Shown here: positions 16,262-25,352 of the stretch, in pieces
How the letters are laid out: each line of letters starts with the position of its first letter
Numbering within the stretch: position 1 is the stretch's first letter
Assembly: GCA_024213275.1 (NCBI GenBank)
Contig: JANAVG010000004.1
Location: 127,759-191,758, forward strand
From: Rossellomorea sp. BNER
Lineage (GTDB): Bacteria; Bacillota; Bacilli; Bacillales; Bacillaceae_B
Direction: 5' to 3'
DNA: 64,000 nt
Position numbers and translations under genes: made by a program
Notes under the pieces: generated by a model
The model's database searches: none
What the model was told of the DNA's origin: nothing
Seen by the model: only the letters and a program-made list of their open reading frames with translations

Positions 16262-18316
16262 ATGCGAGTAGCAACCGATATTGGTGGAACATTTACAGAT
16301 TGCGTGTATATTGATCAGAATGGTGATGTTGGATTTACCAAATCTCATTCAACCCCACCCAATTTTGAACAAGGAGTAATGGATGTGCTTAGGAAAAGCG
16401 AGTTAAATATGAAGGAAATCTCCACTTTCATACATGGTTCGACAGTTGTCATTAATGCACTTACTGAAAGAAAGGGTGTAAAAACGGCATTAATTACGAC
16501 TAAAGGAATGCGAGATGTCCTAGAGATTGCACGTGGAAATCGACCGGACCTGTATAACTTTCGGTATCAAAAGCCAAAACCATTTGTCCCAAGGCATCTT
16601 CGTCAAGAAGTGGATGAGAGGCTAAATTATAAAGGAGAAATCATTACGCCTTTAAATGAAGAGGATTTAGTCTCCGTGATTGAATATCTACGGAAAGAAA
16701 ACGTAGAAGCGATTGCGGTTGCTTTCTTACACTCCTATCGAAACGATATTCATGAGCGTAAAGCGGTACAAACCATCCAAAAATTATGGCCAGAAGTAGC
16801 GGTTACTGCTTCTAGTGAAATTACGAGGGAATGGCGGGAATATGAAAGAACCAATACTACTGTTTTAAATTCCTATGTTAAACCGATTGCGACAAGTTAT
16901 TTACAACGGTTAAAAGATAAATTACATTCCAATGGGATTGAAGGATCCACCTATATCATGAGATCAAATGGTGGGACAGCTAGTTTTGAACAGGCAAAAG
17001 AAACTCCGATTACATTAGTAGAGTCAGGCCCTGTTGCAGGGATTTTGGGAGCAGCTGTATTAGGAGAAATGATTGGTGAAAAAAATATCCTTGCCTTTGA
17101 TATCGGTGGAACTACGGCAAAATGCTCCCTCATTCATCAAGGTGAAGTAAAAGTATCCACTGATTATTATATTGAAAGAAACGACCGTTTTGCAGGCTAT
17201 CCAATTAAAACACCTGTTGTAGAGATTGTTGAGATTGGAAATGGGGGCGGCTCTATAGCAAGGATTGATGAATCTGGTTCATTAAAGGTTGGGCCACAAT
17301 CTGCGGGATCTACACCGGGCCCAATTGCATATGGAAATGGAGGGGAGGAACCTACTACCACTGATGCCAATTTAGTGACAGGAAGACTCTCACCCAAGAA
17401 CTTTGACAAGCCCATTAATATCGAGAATATTAAACAAATCATTGAGAATAAGATTGCACATCCTTTTAACTCCTCTACCGATGATGCTGCATTAGGAATC
17501 ATTCAAATTGCTAATTCCAATATGCTGAATGCTCTGAAGTTGATTTCTGTCCGAAAGGGATATGACCCAAGGGAATTTTCGATGATTGCATTTGGTGGAG
17601 GGGGACCTATGCATGCTCCCGCTTTGGCGAAAGAATTAGGGATAAAAAAGGTGATTATCCCAATGGCATCTTCTGTGTTTTCTGCCTGGGGAATGCTGAT
17701 GACAGACCTGCGCTCTGATTATTTAAAAACATCGATCCTTTCATTTCATAAGAATTCGCTGGAAGCTCTTAATCAGGCTCTTGCAGACATGGAAGATCAA
17801 TCTACCAAGCATTTTATTGAACATCAAAAACATCCAAATATTATCGTCCAGCGGTATTTAGATATGAGATATAAAGGACAAGAACACACGGTAAAGGTCC
17901 CATTAAATTCAAATAAAGTGATTATAGAGGATTTAGTGGAAATAGAGAATCATTTTCACGAGTTACATGAACAGCATTATTCTTTTTGTTTACCTAAAGC
18001 TAGCACAGAAATTGTCAATATTCACCTGACCCTTTTCGGCATCGTATCAAAACCAATCATAAAAGAGCAGGAAGTCACTGGAAAACTTCTCAAAGAGGCC
18101 GTAAAAGAAAAAAGATCTGTTTATTACGAGAATGAAGGGTGGCTTACGATCAATATTTATGAGCGGGATCAATTAGAGCCGGGGATGAATATCCATGGGC
18201 CTGCAATCGTTGAGGAAGAATCCTCCTCAACCGTTATCTATCCCGGTCAATCTATTGATGTAGATCGTTTTGGCAATTTAGTCGTTGAAACGGAGGGCGT
18301 AGATTATGAGGTATAA
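16262..18316 (+). CDS. hyuA: Hydantoinase/oxoprolinase subunit A (HyuA)
   Basis: A 684-residue ATP-dependent hydantoinase/5-oxoprolinase alpha subunit. The N-terminal ASKHA nucleotide-binding phosphate loop reads ATDIGGTFTD. The second half has ESGPVAGILGA and FDIGGTTAKCSLI, then FGGGGPMHAPALAKELGI, and a C-terminal beta domain (about 560-684). With HyuB it opens a cyclic amide (5-oxoproline, hydantoin, N-methylhydantoin or related) using ATP. AGGAGG lies seven bases before the ATG. The stop overlaps hyuB by 11 bases, so translation is coupled. The promoter carries the twin-repeat operator. The actual substrate cannot be told from sequence. Confidence 0.93.
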   Translation: MRVATDIGGTFTDCVYIDQNGDVGFTKSHSTPPNFEQGVMDVLRKSELNMKEISTFIHGSTVVINALTERKGVKTALITTKGMRDVLEIARGNRPDLYNFRYQKPKPFVPRHLRQEVDERLNYKGEIITPLNEEDLVSVIEYLRKENVEAIAVAFLHSYRNDIHERKAVQTIQKLWPEVAVTASSEITREWREYERTNTTVLNSYVKPIATSYLQRLKDKLHSNGIEGSTYIMRSNGGTASFEQAKETPITLVESGPVAGILGAAVLGEMIGEKNILAFDIGGTTAKCSLIHQGEVKVSTDYYIERNDRFAGYPIKTPVVEIVEIGNGGGSIARIDESGSLKVGPQSAGSTPGPIAYGNGGEEPTTTDANLVTGRLSPKNFDKPINIENIKQIIENKIAHPFNSSTDDAALGIIQIANSNMLNALKLISVRKGYDPREFSMIAFGGGGPMHAPALAKELGIKKVIIPMASSVFSAWGMLMTDLRSDYLKTSILSFHKNSLEALNQALADMEDQSTKHFIEHQKHPNIIVQRYLDMRYKGQEHTVKVPLNSNKVIIEDLVEIENHFHELHEQHYSFCLPKASTEIVNIHLTLFGIVSKPIIKEQEVTGKLLKEAVKEKRSVYYENEGWLTINIYERDQLEPGMNIHGPAIVEEESSSTVIYPGQSIDVDRFGNLVVETEGVDYEV

Positions 18317-20048
18317 AGAAGGTTCTATAAATCCTTATACAGTAGAAATCATCAAAGACTCACTATTGTCTATTGGAGATGAAATGTTTGTGGCATTAGC
18401 TCGGACCTCAATGAGTCCAATCATTTATGAAGTTTTAGATTACGCATGTGGACTGACAAATGCAAAAGGACATTTGATCTCACAAGGAAATGGTGTCACG
18501 AGCTTCATTGGGATGCTAAGTCCTATGGTTCAACACGTAATAGAGAAGTATGATAATGGTCAAGACCTTTCAGAAGGTGACATTATCATTATTAATAATC
18601 CTTATGTCGGTGGAGGATCTCACTTATCGGATGTTGGATTAGTGATGCCTATTTTTTACGATGGTGAACTAATCGGTTTTTCCGCTAACAAGGGGCACTG
18701 GACAGAAGTCGGAGGGAAGGATCCAGGTTCATTTACAACCGATTCCAATGAAATTTACCAAGAGGGTCTTCAGCTGCCAGGAATTAAGTTATACGAAAAA
18801 GGAGTCCTTAACCAAGCCATTGTCGACATCATCGAAAGTAATGTACGTTTCCCAGAGTTGTCTTTAGGGGATTTATGGGCACAAGTCGCTGCATTAAAAA
18901 CAGGTGAAAAGCGAATGGCTGAATTATGTTCAAAATACGGAGAAGATGCGGTTTTACGTTCCATTGAAGTATTGATAGATCAGGGAAAAGAACTTGCAAT
19001 AAATGAAGTTAGGAAAATACCAAATGGAATCTATGAAGCCAATAGTTTTATAGAAGCAGAAGATGGTGGACCTTACCCTATTCATGTGAAAGTAACGGTG
19101 ACAGATGAAGAGTTTATTTGTGACTTTACGAATTGTCACCCCCAAGTGACCTCTCCTGTGAACTGTTCCTTTTATGGATTATTATCGAGTGTCCGAGTCA
19201 TGTTTCTAGCTATTCTTAATCCATCCCAGAGTGTGAATGAAGGAATGTTTGCTCCCTTAAAAATCATTACAGAACCAGGGACAATTGTATCAGCAACGAG
19301 ACCAGCTCCAGTGTCCATGAATTTTGAAGCTCGAATTGGCGGGGCGGATCTCATTTGGAAAGCACTTGCCCCAATCTTACCTGATCGTTTGACCGCCGGA
19401 AACTTATTGTCTGTAAGCTCAGTTGTATTAACAGGCAAACATCAGGATTTAAACTCTCCTTATTTGCTTGTTGAACCATCAGTAGGAGGGTGGGGAGCTG
19501 GTAAGGACATGGACGGGGAGCGCGGACAATTTTCAATGGGGAATGGTGAAACCTATAATGTTCCTATTGAAGTTGCTGAAACTCGCTATGGCCTATTAGT
19601 GGATGAATATAGCTTTCGTTCGGATGGGGCAGGAGCGGGTGAGTTTGTAGGTGGCTCAGGAGTTATTCGATCATACCGTGCCTTGACAGACGGACAAAAA
19701 TTATCTGTCAATTTTGGAAGGCATCAATTTGCTCCATGGGGGATGAATGGAGGAGAAAAGGGATCCCCAAGCTATGTTCAAATCGAGAAGCAGAACGGTG
19801 AGAGCGTCGGCCCTTTTGGAATTGTGACCCGTCATGAGCTGAATGAAGGTGATGTCGTTCACTTAGTGACAGCAACAGGTGGAGGCTATGGTCATTCGTT
19901 TCATCGACCAATTGAGAAGGTGTATGAGGATTGGAAAAATAATTTCATTTCTACTGAGCAGGCAAAAATAACATTTGGCGTCATCATTGATGAAACGGCA
20001 GGTACTGTCATTGGAGAAACAGAATCGAGGAAAAAGTTTAATCAGTAG
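18306..20048 (+). CDS. hyuB: Hydantoinase/oxoprolinase subunit B (HyuB)
   Basis: A 580-residue beta subunit of the ATP-dependent hydantoinase/oxoprolinase family, working with the overlapping HyuA. Family blocks are NPYVGGGSHLSDVGLVMPIF (near 99-118), GHWTEVGGKDPGS, and the C-terminal EYSFRSDGAGAGEFVGGSG, NFGRHQFAPWGMNGG and TATGGGYGHSFHRP. Length is close to the usual 570-590 residues. GGAGG nine bases upstream of the ATG lies inside hyuA. A hairpin with T-run at 20071-20116 ends the two-gene unit before the IclR gene. Confidence 0.93.
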   Translation: MRYKEGSINPYTVEIIKDSLLSIGDEMFVALARTSMSPIIYEVLDYACGLTNAKGHLISQGNGVTSFIGMLSPMVQHVIEKYDNGQDLSEGDIIIINNPYVGGGSHLSDVGLVMPIFYDGELIGFSANKGHWTEVGGKDPGSFTTDSNEIYQEGLQLPGIKLYEKGVLNQAIVDIIESNVRFPELSLGDLWAQVAALKTGEKRMAELCSKYGEDAVLRSIEVLIDQGKELAINEVRKIPNGIYEANSFIEAEDGGPYPIHVKVTVTDEEFICDFTNCHPQVTSPVNCSFYGLLSSVRVMFLAILNPSQSVNEGMFAPLKIITEPGTIVSATRPAPVSMNFEARIGGADLIWKALAPILPDRLTAGNLLSVSSVVLTGKHQDLNSPYLLVEPSVGGWGAGKDMDGERGQFSMGNGETYNVPIEVAETRYGLLVDEYSFRSDGAGAGEFVGGSGVIRSYRALTDGQKLSVNFGRHQFAPWGMNGGEKGSPSYVQIEKQNGESVGPFGIVTRHELNEGDVVHLVTATGGGYGHSFHRPIEKVYEDWKNNFISTEQAKITFGVIIDETAGTVIGETESRKKFNQ

Positions 20049-20070
20049 AAATGTATTCATTGTTTGAAGG

Positions 20071-20116
20071 ATTAAGCCCTGTCATAATTTTATATTATGC
20101 GGGCTTAATTTTTTTC
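20071..20116 (+). terminator. Terminator after hyuAB
   Basis: ATTAAGCCC (20071-20079) pairs with GGGCTTAAT (20101-20109). An inner CATAAT/ATTATG stem lies between, and TTTTTTT follows. Confidence 0.85.
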
Positions 20117-20190
20117 ATCTTCATGAACGGTTGTAAATCAAACATCCACAAATTACAATTAGAAATATGGCGTACATTTTGAGGTGAACT

Positions 20191-20952
20191 ATGTCTTTAA
20201 AGACTTTGGAAAATTCGTTACATGTATTAAAATATTTTACAAGACAAACACCCTCATGGGGGGTTAGAGAATTAGCAAAGAAAATGGAAGTCAATCACTC
20301 TATTATTTATCGGATTTTATCGACCTTTGAAGAGAGTGGTTATTTATATCAAAATCCTGAAACGAAAAAGTATGAACTTGGGTTACGTTTTTTAGAATAT
20401 GGAGAGATGGTGAAAGAACGAATCCAATTATCTTCGGAAGTCTTTCAAGCCATGAGACGTGTTGTGGATCAAACGAATGAATCGGTTTTCCTAACCATTC
20501 TTGATGGGAATGAAGGGGTGACTGTTGAAATGGTGGAGACGTCTCAGAATATAAAATATGCTGTTTCAATCGGGACAAGGGCACCCTTATATTCAGGGGC
20601 TTCATGTAAAGTGATGATGGCGTATTTGCAAGAAGAACGTCAGATGAGAATCATGGAAAAGGGTCTGGAATCATTAACACCTAACACTATTACCAGTCCA
20701 GATGAACTGATAAAGGATTTAGAGCGGATTAAATCACAAGGATGGTGTCTGTCGACCGGAGAATATGCAAATGATGTGTTTGGTCTTGGTGTTCCGTTAT
20801 TTGATTTTGGTGGAAATGTATTTGGATCACTCACCATTTCGGGACCGGTTTATCGACTTTCCTCTATTGAAAATGATCAAACCTTGGCCATATTAAAAAA
20901 AGAGGGCGAGCACATTCAAAGATATTTAAAACATATTAATTACAACCATTAA
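20191..20952 (+). CDS. IclR-family transcriptional regulator
   Basis: A 253-residue IclR regulator. A winged helix occupies residues 1-65 (VRELAKKMEVNHSIIYRILS). The C-terminal effector domain shows the usual YSGASCKVMMAYL and the late STGEYANDVFGLGVPLFD block. GAGGTG lies six bases before the ATG. Its place between hyuAB and the convergent OPT gene makes it the best candidate for the protein that binds the shared TATAGATAC operators. Ligand is unknown; a hydantoin- or oxoproline-like compound or a peptide would suit the neighbours. Confidence 0.92.
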   Translation: MSLKTLENSLHVLKYFTRQTPSWGVRELAKKMEVNHSIIYRILSTFEESGYLYQNPETKKYELGLRFLEYGEMVKERIQLSSEVFQAMRRVVDQTNESVFLTILDGNEGVTVEMVETSQNIKYAVSIGTRAPLYSGASCKVMMAYLQEERQMRIMEKGLESLTPNTITSPDELIKDLERIKSQGWCLSTGEYANDVFGLGVPLFDFGGNVFGSLTISGPVYRLSSIENDQTLAILKKEGEHIQRYLKHINYNH

Positions 20953-20955
20953 CAA

Positions 20956-21001
20956 TAAAAAGCTAGAAAGGACAATTAACTACTGTCTTTCTAGCTTTTT
21001 T
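20956..21001. terminator. Bidirectional terminator between IclR and OPT genes
   Basis: AAAAAGCTAGAAAG ... CTTTCTAGCTTTTT, a long stem with A run on one side and T run on the other, placed between the two convergent genes. Confidence 0.9.
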
Positions 21002-21024
21002 GAGTTTCCTTTCAAATGAAGAAG

Positions 21025-22605
21025 TTATTTCCCTAGTTTCAAAACCGAATTGAAGAAATTGTAGAGAGCATCACCAGCGATGAAGCCTCCTGCCAAAATA
21101 GACATCGGAACTTCAGCAGAGTCTCCTTTTACCTTCGTAACAACTAAGCGAATGAGTATTCCCGCTAGAACAGCCCAACCTGCCATTGGGAACATGATTA
21201 GTAAACCAGTAGCAAGTAGAACCCCCATTTGCCTTTTCGTACCCCCGATAAACTGAATGATTGCTCCTGGGATGGCCCAGATTAAAAGTTGCTTTGCGAC
21301 ATCAGCCGAAACCCCAGCTTCAATTGTCGCTGCGTAGACACGATCAACAGGTGGAATCAAACCTTGTGAAAAATAGTAATTAAAAGTGAAAAATACGACT
21401 ACTGCAGATATACCGAAGGCGAATAATCCTGCAAATAATTGTTGTTTTCTTCCTTGCTTCTCAAATTCAATATCAGATCCATTCCCTCTAAGCATATAAC
21501 CTGTTTTTAAATCATAACCCATATCGGCAAACGCAACTCCTGTGGAAGCACTAAACCCAACTAATAGTGTTAACGCAGTGAGTGGGAATCCAATGATCAT
21601 CCCAATGATTAACGTAATTAGAGCTACTGCAAAAGCAGGAAACCATCCAGCATGCATTGCTGCTATCCCAACAATCAATTCATGTATGAAAGCTGCAAAT
21701 GCCGCGTATAGGAGAAATAAGATCAGCATCCCAGGTGACATGTCCGTTACAATTCCACCTAAAAGAGCGATGATTAAAGAGATCACTAAATAGGCGACAA
21801 AACCATATGTGAAACTCTTTTTAACCTCCCGGGTAGACCTAGTCAGAACCATCTCATCCTGTTCTTTATTATTCCTCTTTTTAAGAAGAAGGATAAATAC
21901 TTGGACGAAGGCCACCAAACCTGCTCCAATCATAAAGCCATGTGGGATATATAAAGCATTTAGGTCAATTCCCAATACCTGCGGTGAGTATGCTCTTAAT
22001 AGTAAACCTATTCCAAACATGGTAAGTGCCCAAATATTTCCGATAAAAGCTACCCCAAAAGCAGACATGGGAACTTTAAAAAATGCCCCAATAATCCCAA
22101 TGATAATCCCGATTCCTAATAACTTTGCGCGACCTCCTCCCTCATCTCCTGCTTTAATGGATTCAGCCGTAGCCACACCTGGAGGCCAAGCTTCCTGAGC
22201 GGGGAAAATTTTGGAGTCGAAAAATCGATAAAGTAAAATGGCATCTAAAAACATAGCTAATATAACGCCAATGAACAAAGGCATAATAAGTTCAGGTTTT
22301 CCGAGGGCAAACGGAATCCCAATGGGTAGAAGTAAACTATTTGCAGCCCCAAATGTAGCTGCCGAACTAGCTGTTTGTACGAGGTTTTGTCGGTGAATAG
22401 AGCGATACTTAATAAAATAATGGATGGGAATCCGTGAGATCAATATTGCAAATAATGCCCCGATAATAGATGTATTTGCGGATATCCCAAGGGTTGTAAT
22501 TAATTGCAACCCAATTAAAGAACCTAAAACACTTAATACTATCATTATGACTATTGTAGATGGTTCGAATGCGGATGGATGCTTCTTCATGTCCCCTTTA
22601 TTCAT
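21025..22605 (-). CDS. OPT-family oligopeptide/metal-chelate transporter
   Basis: A 526-residue polytopic protein of the OPT (oligopeptide transporter/YSL) family with about 14 hydrophobic segments. Family traits are an N-terminal FGAANSLLLPIGIPFALG-type segment, AQEAWPPGVATAESIKAG near 135-152, and GIDLNALYIPHGFMIGAG. AAAGGGG lies six bases before the ATG. It is transcribed towards the IclR gene, and its promoter region contains the same twin-repeat operator as hyuA. It probably imports the substrate of HyuAB or a peptide that yields it, a link inferred from the shared operator. Confidence 0.85.
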   Translation of the reverse strand: MNKGDMKKHPSAFEPSTIVIMIVLSVLGSLIGLQLITTLGISANTSIIGALFAILISRIPIHYFIKYRSIHRQNLVQTASSAATFGAANSLLLPIGIPFALGKPELIMPLFIGVILAMFLDAILLYRFFDSKIFPAQEAWPPGVATAESIKAGDEGGGRAKLLGIGIIIGIIGAFFKVPMSAFGVAFIGNIWALTMFGIGLLLRAYSPQVLGIDLNALYIPHGFMIGAGLVAFVQVFILLLKKRNNKEQDEMVLTRSTREVKKSFTYGFVAYLVISLIIALLGGIVTDMSPGMLILFLLYAAFAAFIHELIVGIAAMHAGWFPAFAVALITLIIGMIIGFPLTALTLLVGFSASTGVAFADMGYDLKTGYMLRGNGSDIEFEKQGRKQQLFAGLFAFGISAVVVFFTFNYYFSQGLIPPVDRVYAATIEAGVSADVAKQLLIWAIPGAIIQFIGGTKRQMGVLLATGLLIMFPMAGWAVLAGILIRLVVTKVKGDSAEVPMSILAGGFIAGDALYNFFNSVLKLGK

Positions 22606-22640
22606 ACATATCCCCTTTGCATTTTTTTAATTTTGCTAAT

Positions 22641-22671
22641 GTGTATCTATTATAGAAACACTGTATCTATA
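22641..22671 (-). promoter_or_regulatory. Twin-repeat operator upstream of the OPT gene
   Basis: On the minus strand, TATAGATAC occurs at 22671-22663 and an AATAGATAC variant at 22651-22643, 20 bases apart, with TGTTTC between. The full 30-base pattern matches the hyuA operator with only a few differences. It lies 36-66 bases upstream of the ATG. The remaining 22672-22981 stretch shows no convincing gene. Confidence 0.8.
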
Positions 22672-22981
22672 AATTATTATACTATATAATTATAAATTTT
22701 CAATCTATTCAGAATAAAAAAGAGGTATTAAAATTTGTAAGTTAGTTTTTTAGGGGGGAAGGTGTTAGAGATGATTACACAGAAATTCGGAGAGGATACT
22801 CCTTTATCAAACAATCTACTTTCTCTATGATTCGAGAAGGAGCTGATCATTACTTTTATCTAACTAATTAGACCATTTCGATTATTTATTTAAAAGGAGT
22901 TGATGTCTTTCGTATTCCCATATCGCATTTCTTTCATAATCTTATCTGGAGTTATTAGACTTTTTTAAAGAATGTAAAGAC

Positions 22982-23020
22982 TGTAAAGACTGACCAAAAA
23001 ATATTTGGTCAGTCTTTACA
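22982..23020. repeat. Perfect 17-bp inverted repeat
   Basis: TGTAAAGACTGACCAAA and its exact complement flank a five-base loop. No T run follows on the plus strand. The inner TTTGGTCA/TGACCAAA halves resemble a TetR-family operator. It lies 109 bases before the small gene at 23129 and could be an operator or a weak terminator. Confidence 0.6.
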
Positions 23021-23128
23021 TATCAATAAGCTGATAAAAACGTTATTGGTATTTATTTTCAATAATAAATGTGTCAAGCAAGGTCAAAATATAGGAGTAA
23101 TTTCAATACCATAAAAGGGGAGATTCGA

Positions 23129-23344
23129 ATGCCAAATAACCCACAAATCGATGTTAATCAATTAAATCAAGCTAAAGCAAATGTTACCCTAACCCAAACT
23201 TTGCTAAGTCAAGCGATTGAAAAGTCTTCATCGGATCCGACATTAGCACAAGAAGCCATAAAACAGGCGACTACTGAGATTGCAAATGCCCAAACAGCCG
23301 TTAGTCAAGTGCAAAGTGCATTAATATCCCAAAAATCCGAATAA
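23129..23344 (+). CDS. Small 71-residue helical protein
   Basis: The protein starts MPNNPQIDVNQLNQAKANVT and is rich in Gln, Ala, Thr and Ser with a heptad-like pattern. It lacks Cys and Trp and has no membrane segment or signal peptide. AAGGGGAG lies six bases before the ATG; the longer upstream frame from 23069 lacks a site. It ends ten bases before a MITE-like element that serves as its terminator. An amphipathic helical or coiled-coil protein, perhaps spore- or envelope-related, but I do not recognise it. Confidence 0.65.
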   Translation: MPNNPQIDVNQLNQAKANVTLTQTLLSQAIEKSSSDPTLAQEAIKQATTEIANAQTAVSQVQSALISQKSE

Positions 23345-23353
23345 GCATTTTAC

Positions 23354-23435
23354 GGGGCTGTCCCAAAAGGGGGCGGAACCACAACTTCAATATATTGAAG
23401 TTGTGGTTTCTGACATTTGGTTTTGGGACAGCCCC
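23354..23435. repeat. MITE-like element (GGGGCTGTCC family), short copy 2
   Basis: GGGGCTGTCCCAAAAGG at the left and TTTTGGGACAGCCCC at the right form terminal inverted repeats. The 82-bp body folds into CCACAACTTCAATATA / TATTGAAGTTGTGG, with a shortened centre. It lies directly after the 71-codon gene and can act as its terminator. Confidence 0.85.
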
Positions 23436-23611
23436 AGTTTTATTAACAAAAGGGCGGATATCTTCTTATGTTTGTAAGAGAATTTTAAAAATAAGTTTTG
23501 AAAAAAAGACTAAAGAAATTGTTCAATGTGAGTTGTATATTATTGGTAATAATCGTTTTCTCTAATATTTAAAGCATACAGTCCAATCTTTGTAATTACA
23601 TATGGCTCATA

Positions 23612-23827
23612 TATTCATTAAATCTTCGCAGTACTATTATGACTGGAGGTCTGGCAGGCTTGCAATCTGCACTTGTGGCAACAGCTGTGCCTTTGGCGGT
23701 GTTAATGCTTGTTATGTGCTATTCGACATATAAAGGTCTTCAAGATGAACTGCGACTGACTTCTGGAAAAAAAAGCAAAGAGAAAATTAGAAAAGAGATC
23801 AAGACACCTGACAAACGGGCGTTATAA
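23612..23827 (+). pseudogene. C-terminal remnant of a BCCT (glycine betaine/choline) transporter
   Basis: The frame encodes MTGGLAGLQSALVATAVPLA and then VLMLVMCYSTYKGLQDEL, closely like the last membrane helix of OpuD/BetT-type BCCT transporters, followed by a Lys-rich tail. Only about 70 of the usual 500 or more residues remain. The 180 bases upstream have no recognisable transporter sequence, and no ribosome site precedes the internal ATG. It is read as the relic of a deleted gene. Translation as an independent 62-residue peptide is possible but unsupported. Confidence 0.6.
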
Positions 23828-23880
23828 ATTTATAACTATACACATCATAGGATTACTTTTCCTTGTCCCGAATGTGGTAT

Positions 23881-23990
23881 AGCACAACTTTTTGATTTTA
23901 TGCACGAAAATGACTATTAAATGCACGAGAATCTAATTTCATGCATGAAAATCGAGAGTAAACGCACGAGATTTCAAATTTATGCACATT
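23881..23990. repeat. Phased TGCACGA array, copy B
   Basis: Motifs start at 23881, 23901, 23922, 23942, 23963 and 23983 (steps 20,21,20,21,20). They read AGCACAA, TGCACGA, TGCACGA, TGCATGA, CGCACGA, TGCACAT. The flank GAATGTGGTA just before it is shared with the copy at 49228, and both are followed about 55-60 bases later by a MITE-like element. Confidence 0.9.
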
Positions 23991-24043
23991 TTAATATAAT
24001 GGGAAATCAAACTTATCATTCTGATATTATTAATAAAAACAAA

Positions 24044-24146
24044 GGGCTGTCCTAAATCAAGGTGTCAGGAATCATAAATTCAATAGATAGACATCTTCTA
24101 TCTATTGGCAAATATGGTGGTTCCTGATCTCTTTATGGACAGCCCT
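24044..24146. repeat. MITE-like element (GGGGCTGTCC family), copy 3
   Basis: GGGCTGTCCTAAATCAAGG at the left, TTTATGGACAGCCCT at the right, with an inner hairpin ATAGATAGA ... TCTATCTAT and arms GGAATCAT / GGTGGTTCC. Its right end touches the stop of the minus-strand membrane gene at 24149, so it probably terminates that gene. Confidence 0.88.
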
Positions 24147-24148
24147 AT

Positions 24149-24628
24149 TTATTTATCGAATTTTTTTATTCCATTATTAAGTAAGTTTTCTTTGGAAAAT
24201 TGAAAACCATATAAAAGCAAGGCATCAATAAAGAAAATTAAAGACAATTGGATTTTCTTTAATCGAACAAGTGAAGCAATTCCTAATTTTTGTAACCAAT
24301 CCACTAATACATAAGTGAACATCGAATCAACAATCAAGTTCACGATTATAAATCGAAGGAATTTACCGTAAGTAAATTTCAGAATCCACAGTGAACCAAT
24401 TAGATAGGGTCCCCATATAAAAGAAAATCCCCCGGATAGTTTAGGGTGGAGCTGTTCATACCACCACCACCATTTTCGCTTTTTAGCAATAAAGTGTACA
24501 AACCTCACGACTAAGGACATGAATACTCCTGCTGGTAAAAATCTTTTGATGGCCTCTTTCCCTAATAACGGAAGTGAAAACCAAGGGAGGATCAATAGTA
24601 ATAGTAACAATAACTTTGAGTATTTCAT
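24149..24628 (-). CDS. Hypothetical integral membrane protein
   Basis: A 159-residue membrane protein with four likely helices (about 5-25, 28-50, 75-95 and 100-150) and a Trp-rich basic loop (KKRKWWWWYEQLHPKL). The start at 24628 is preceded by AAGGAG eight bases away; a longer frame starting six codons earlier includes that site. It resembles small uncharacterised Bacillus membrane proteins, but I do not recognise a named family. It is followed directly by a MITE-like element and divergent from the acidic protein gene at 24795. Confidence 0.7.
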   Translation of the reverse strand: MKYSKLLLLLLLILPWFSLPLLGKEAIKRFLPAGVFMSLVVRFVHFIAKKRKWWWWYEQLHPKLSGGFSFIWGPYLIGSLWILKFTYGKFLRFIIVNLIVDSMFTYVLVDWLQKLGIASLVRLKKIQLSLIFFIDALLLYGFQFSKENLLNNGIKKFDK

Positions 24629-24794
24629 AAAACGCTCTCCTTCCATCCATCAAGAATAATATCCCCAATAATAGGAAAAGTATAAAAAGAACATTCCCAT
24701 TGAAAAAAGGGGCTAATGGTAAAATAAGTTTCCTTTAATTAGCGGGAGCGTTGGGTATTTTCTAATATAGAAATAATAGGCCAGGGTGATGAGT

Positions 24795-25064
24795 ATGAGA
24801 GCGAAAAAAACAGAAAACGAAACCCTTAGCAAAGCAATCGATAACATGCAAGAAGGGCTGGATAGTGTGATTGAGTTATATAATGAACTCGAAGATGATA
24901 AGCCTTTAATTAGCTTTGATAAAGAAGTTCTAGAGGATCTGGAAAAAGCAAAACATATTTATGGCGAAGAGTATGTCAGTCAAAAACTTAATACCATCGT
25001 TAAGGAAGTTTTAACTTGGTTAGATTTAGAATATGAAGAAGAGGATGACGAGGAGGAAGATTAA
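24795..25064 (+). CDS. Small acidic hypothetical protein
   Basis: An 89-residue soluble protein, strongly acidic, ending in EYEEEDDEEED. The middle (LISFDKEVLEDLEKAKHIYG) looks helical. AGGG lies eight bases upstream of the ATG at 24795; alternative starts at 24786 and 24789 are too close to that site. No signal peptide or membrane helix. No family recognised. It stands alone between the membrane gene and the stress-type promoter at 25228. Confidence 0.65.
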   Translation: MRAKKTENETLSKAIDNMQEGLDSVIELYNELEDDKPLISFDKEVLEDLEKAKHIYGEEYVSQKLNTIVKEVLTWLDLEYEEEDDEEED

Positions 25065-25227
25065 TAAGGACTAATTAAACCGGTAAATGAATTGATTTTT
25101 ATGTAAATAAGGAGTTTATTACTCATTAAAAAAGTCAATTCCTGTTTTCTAAACCTGAGAAAATGACTTTTCTTTTTGTGTTTAGAGCGTATTTAACCTT
25201 GCTAAAAAAAGAAATAAAGTGGATTTA

Positions 25228-25287
25228 TTGACACAAAAGAATACATGTATTATTATTATCTCGAATTAAAAATAATTTAATTCGAGA
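25228..25287 (+). promoter_or_regulatory. Promoter with MhqR-like operator
   Basis: TTGACA (25228-25233), 17 bases, TATTAT (25251-25256). An inverted repeat follows immediately: TCTCGAATTAAA (25259-25270), five bases, TTTAATTCGAGA (25276-25287). The TCTCGAA/TTCGAGA halves match the core of the MhqR operator known upstream of quinone-stress dioxygenase and reductase genes in Bacillus, though the spacing here is wider. Confidence 0.75.
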
Positions 25288-25352
25288 CATTAGTTTAGAT
25301 AAAAAAATAATCAGAAATGGCAATGAATATATAAATAAAGGAGTGAACAAAG

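Noticed and set aside
22771-22830. 19-codon frame after GGGGGGAAGG
   Set aside because: Too short and without neighbours or conservation evidence, despite the ribosome-site-like sequence.
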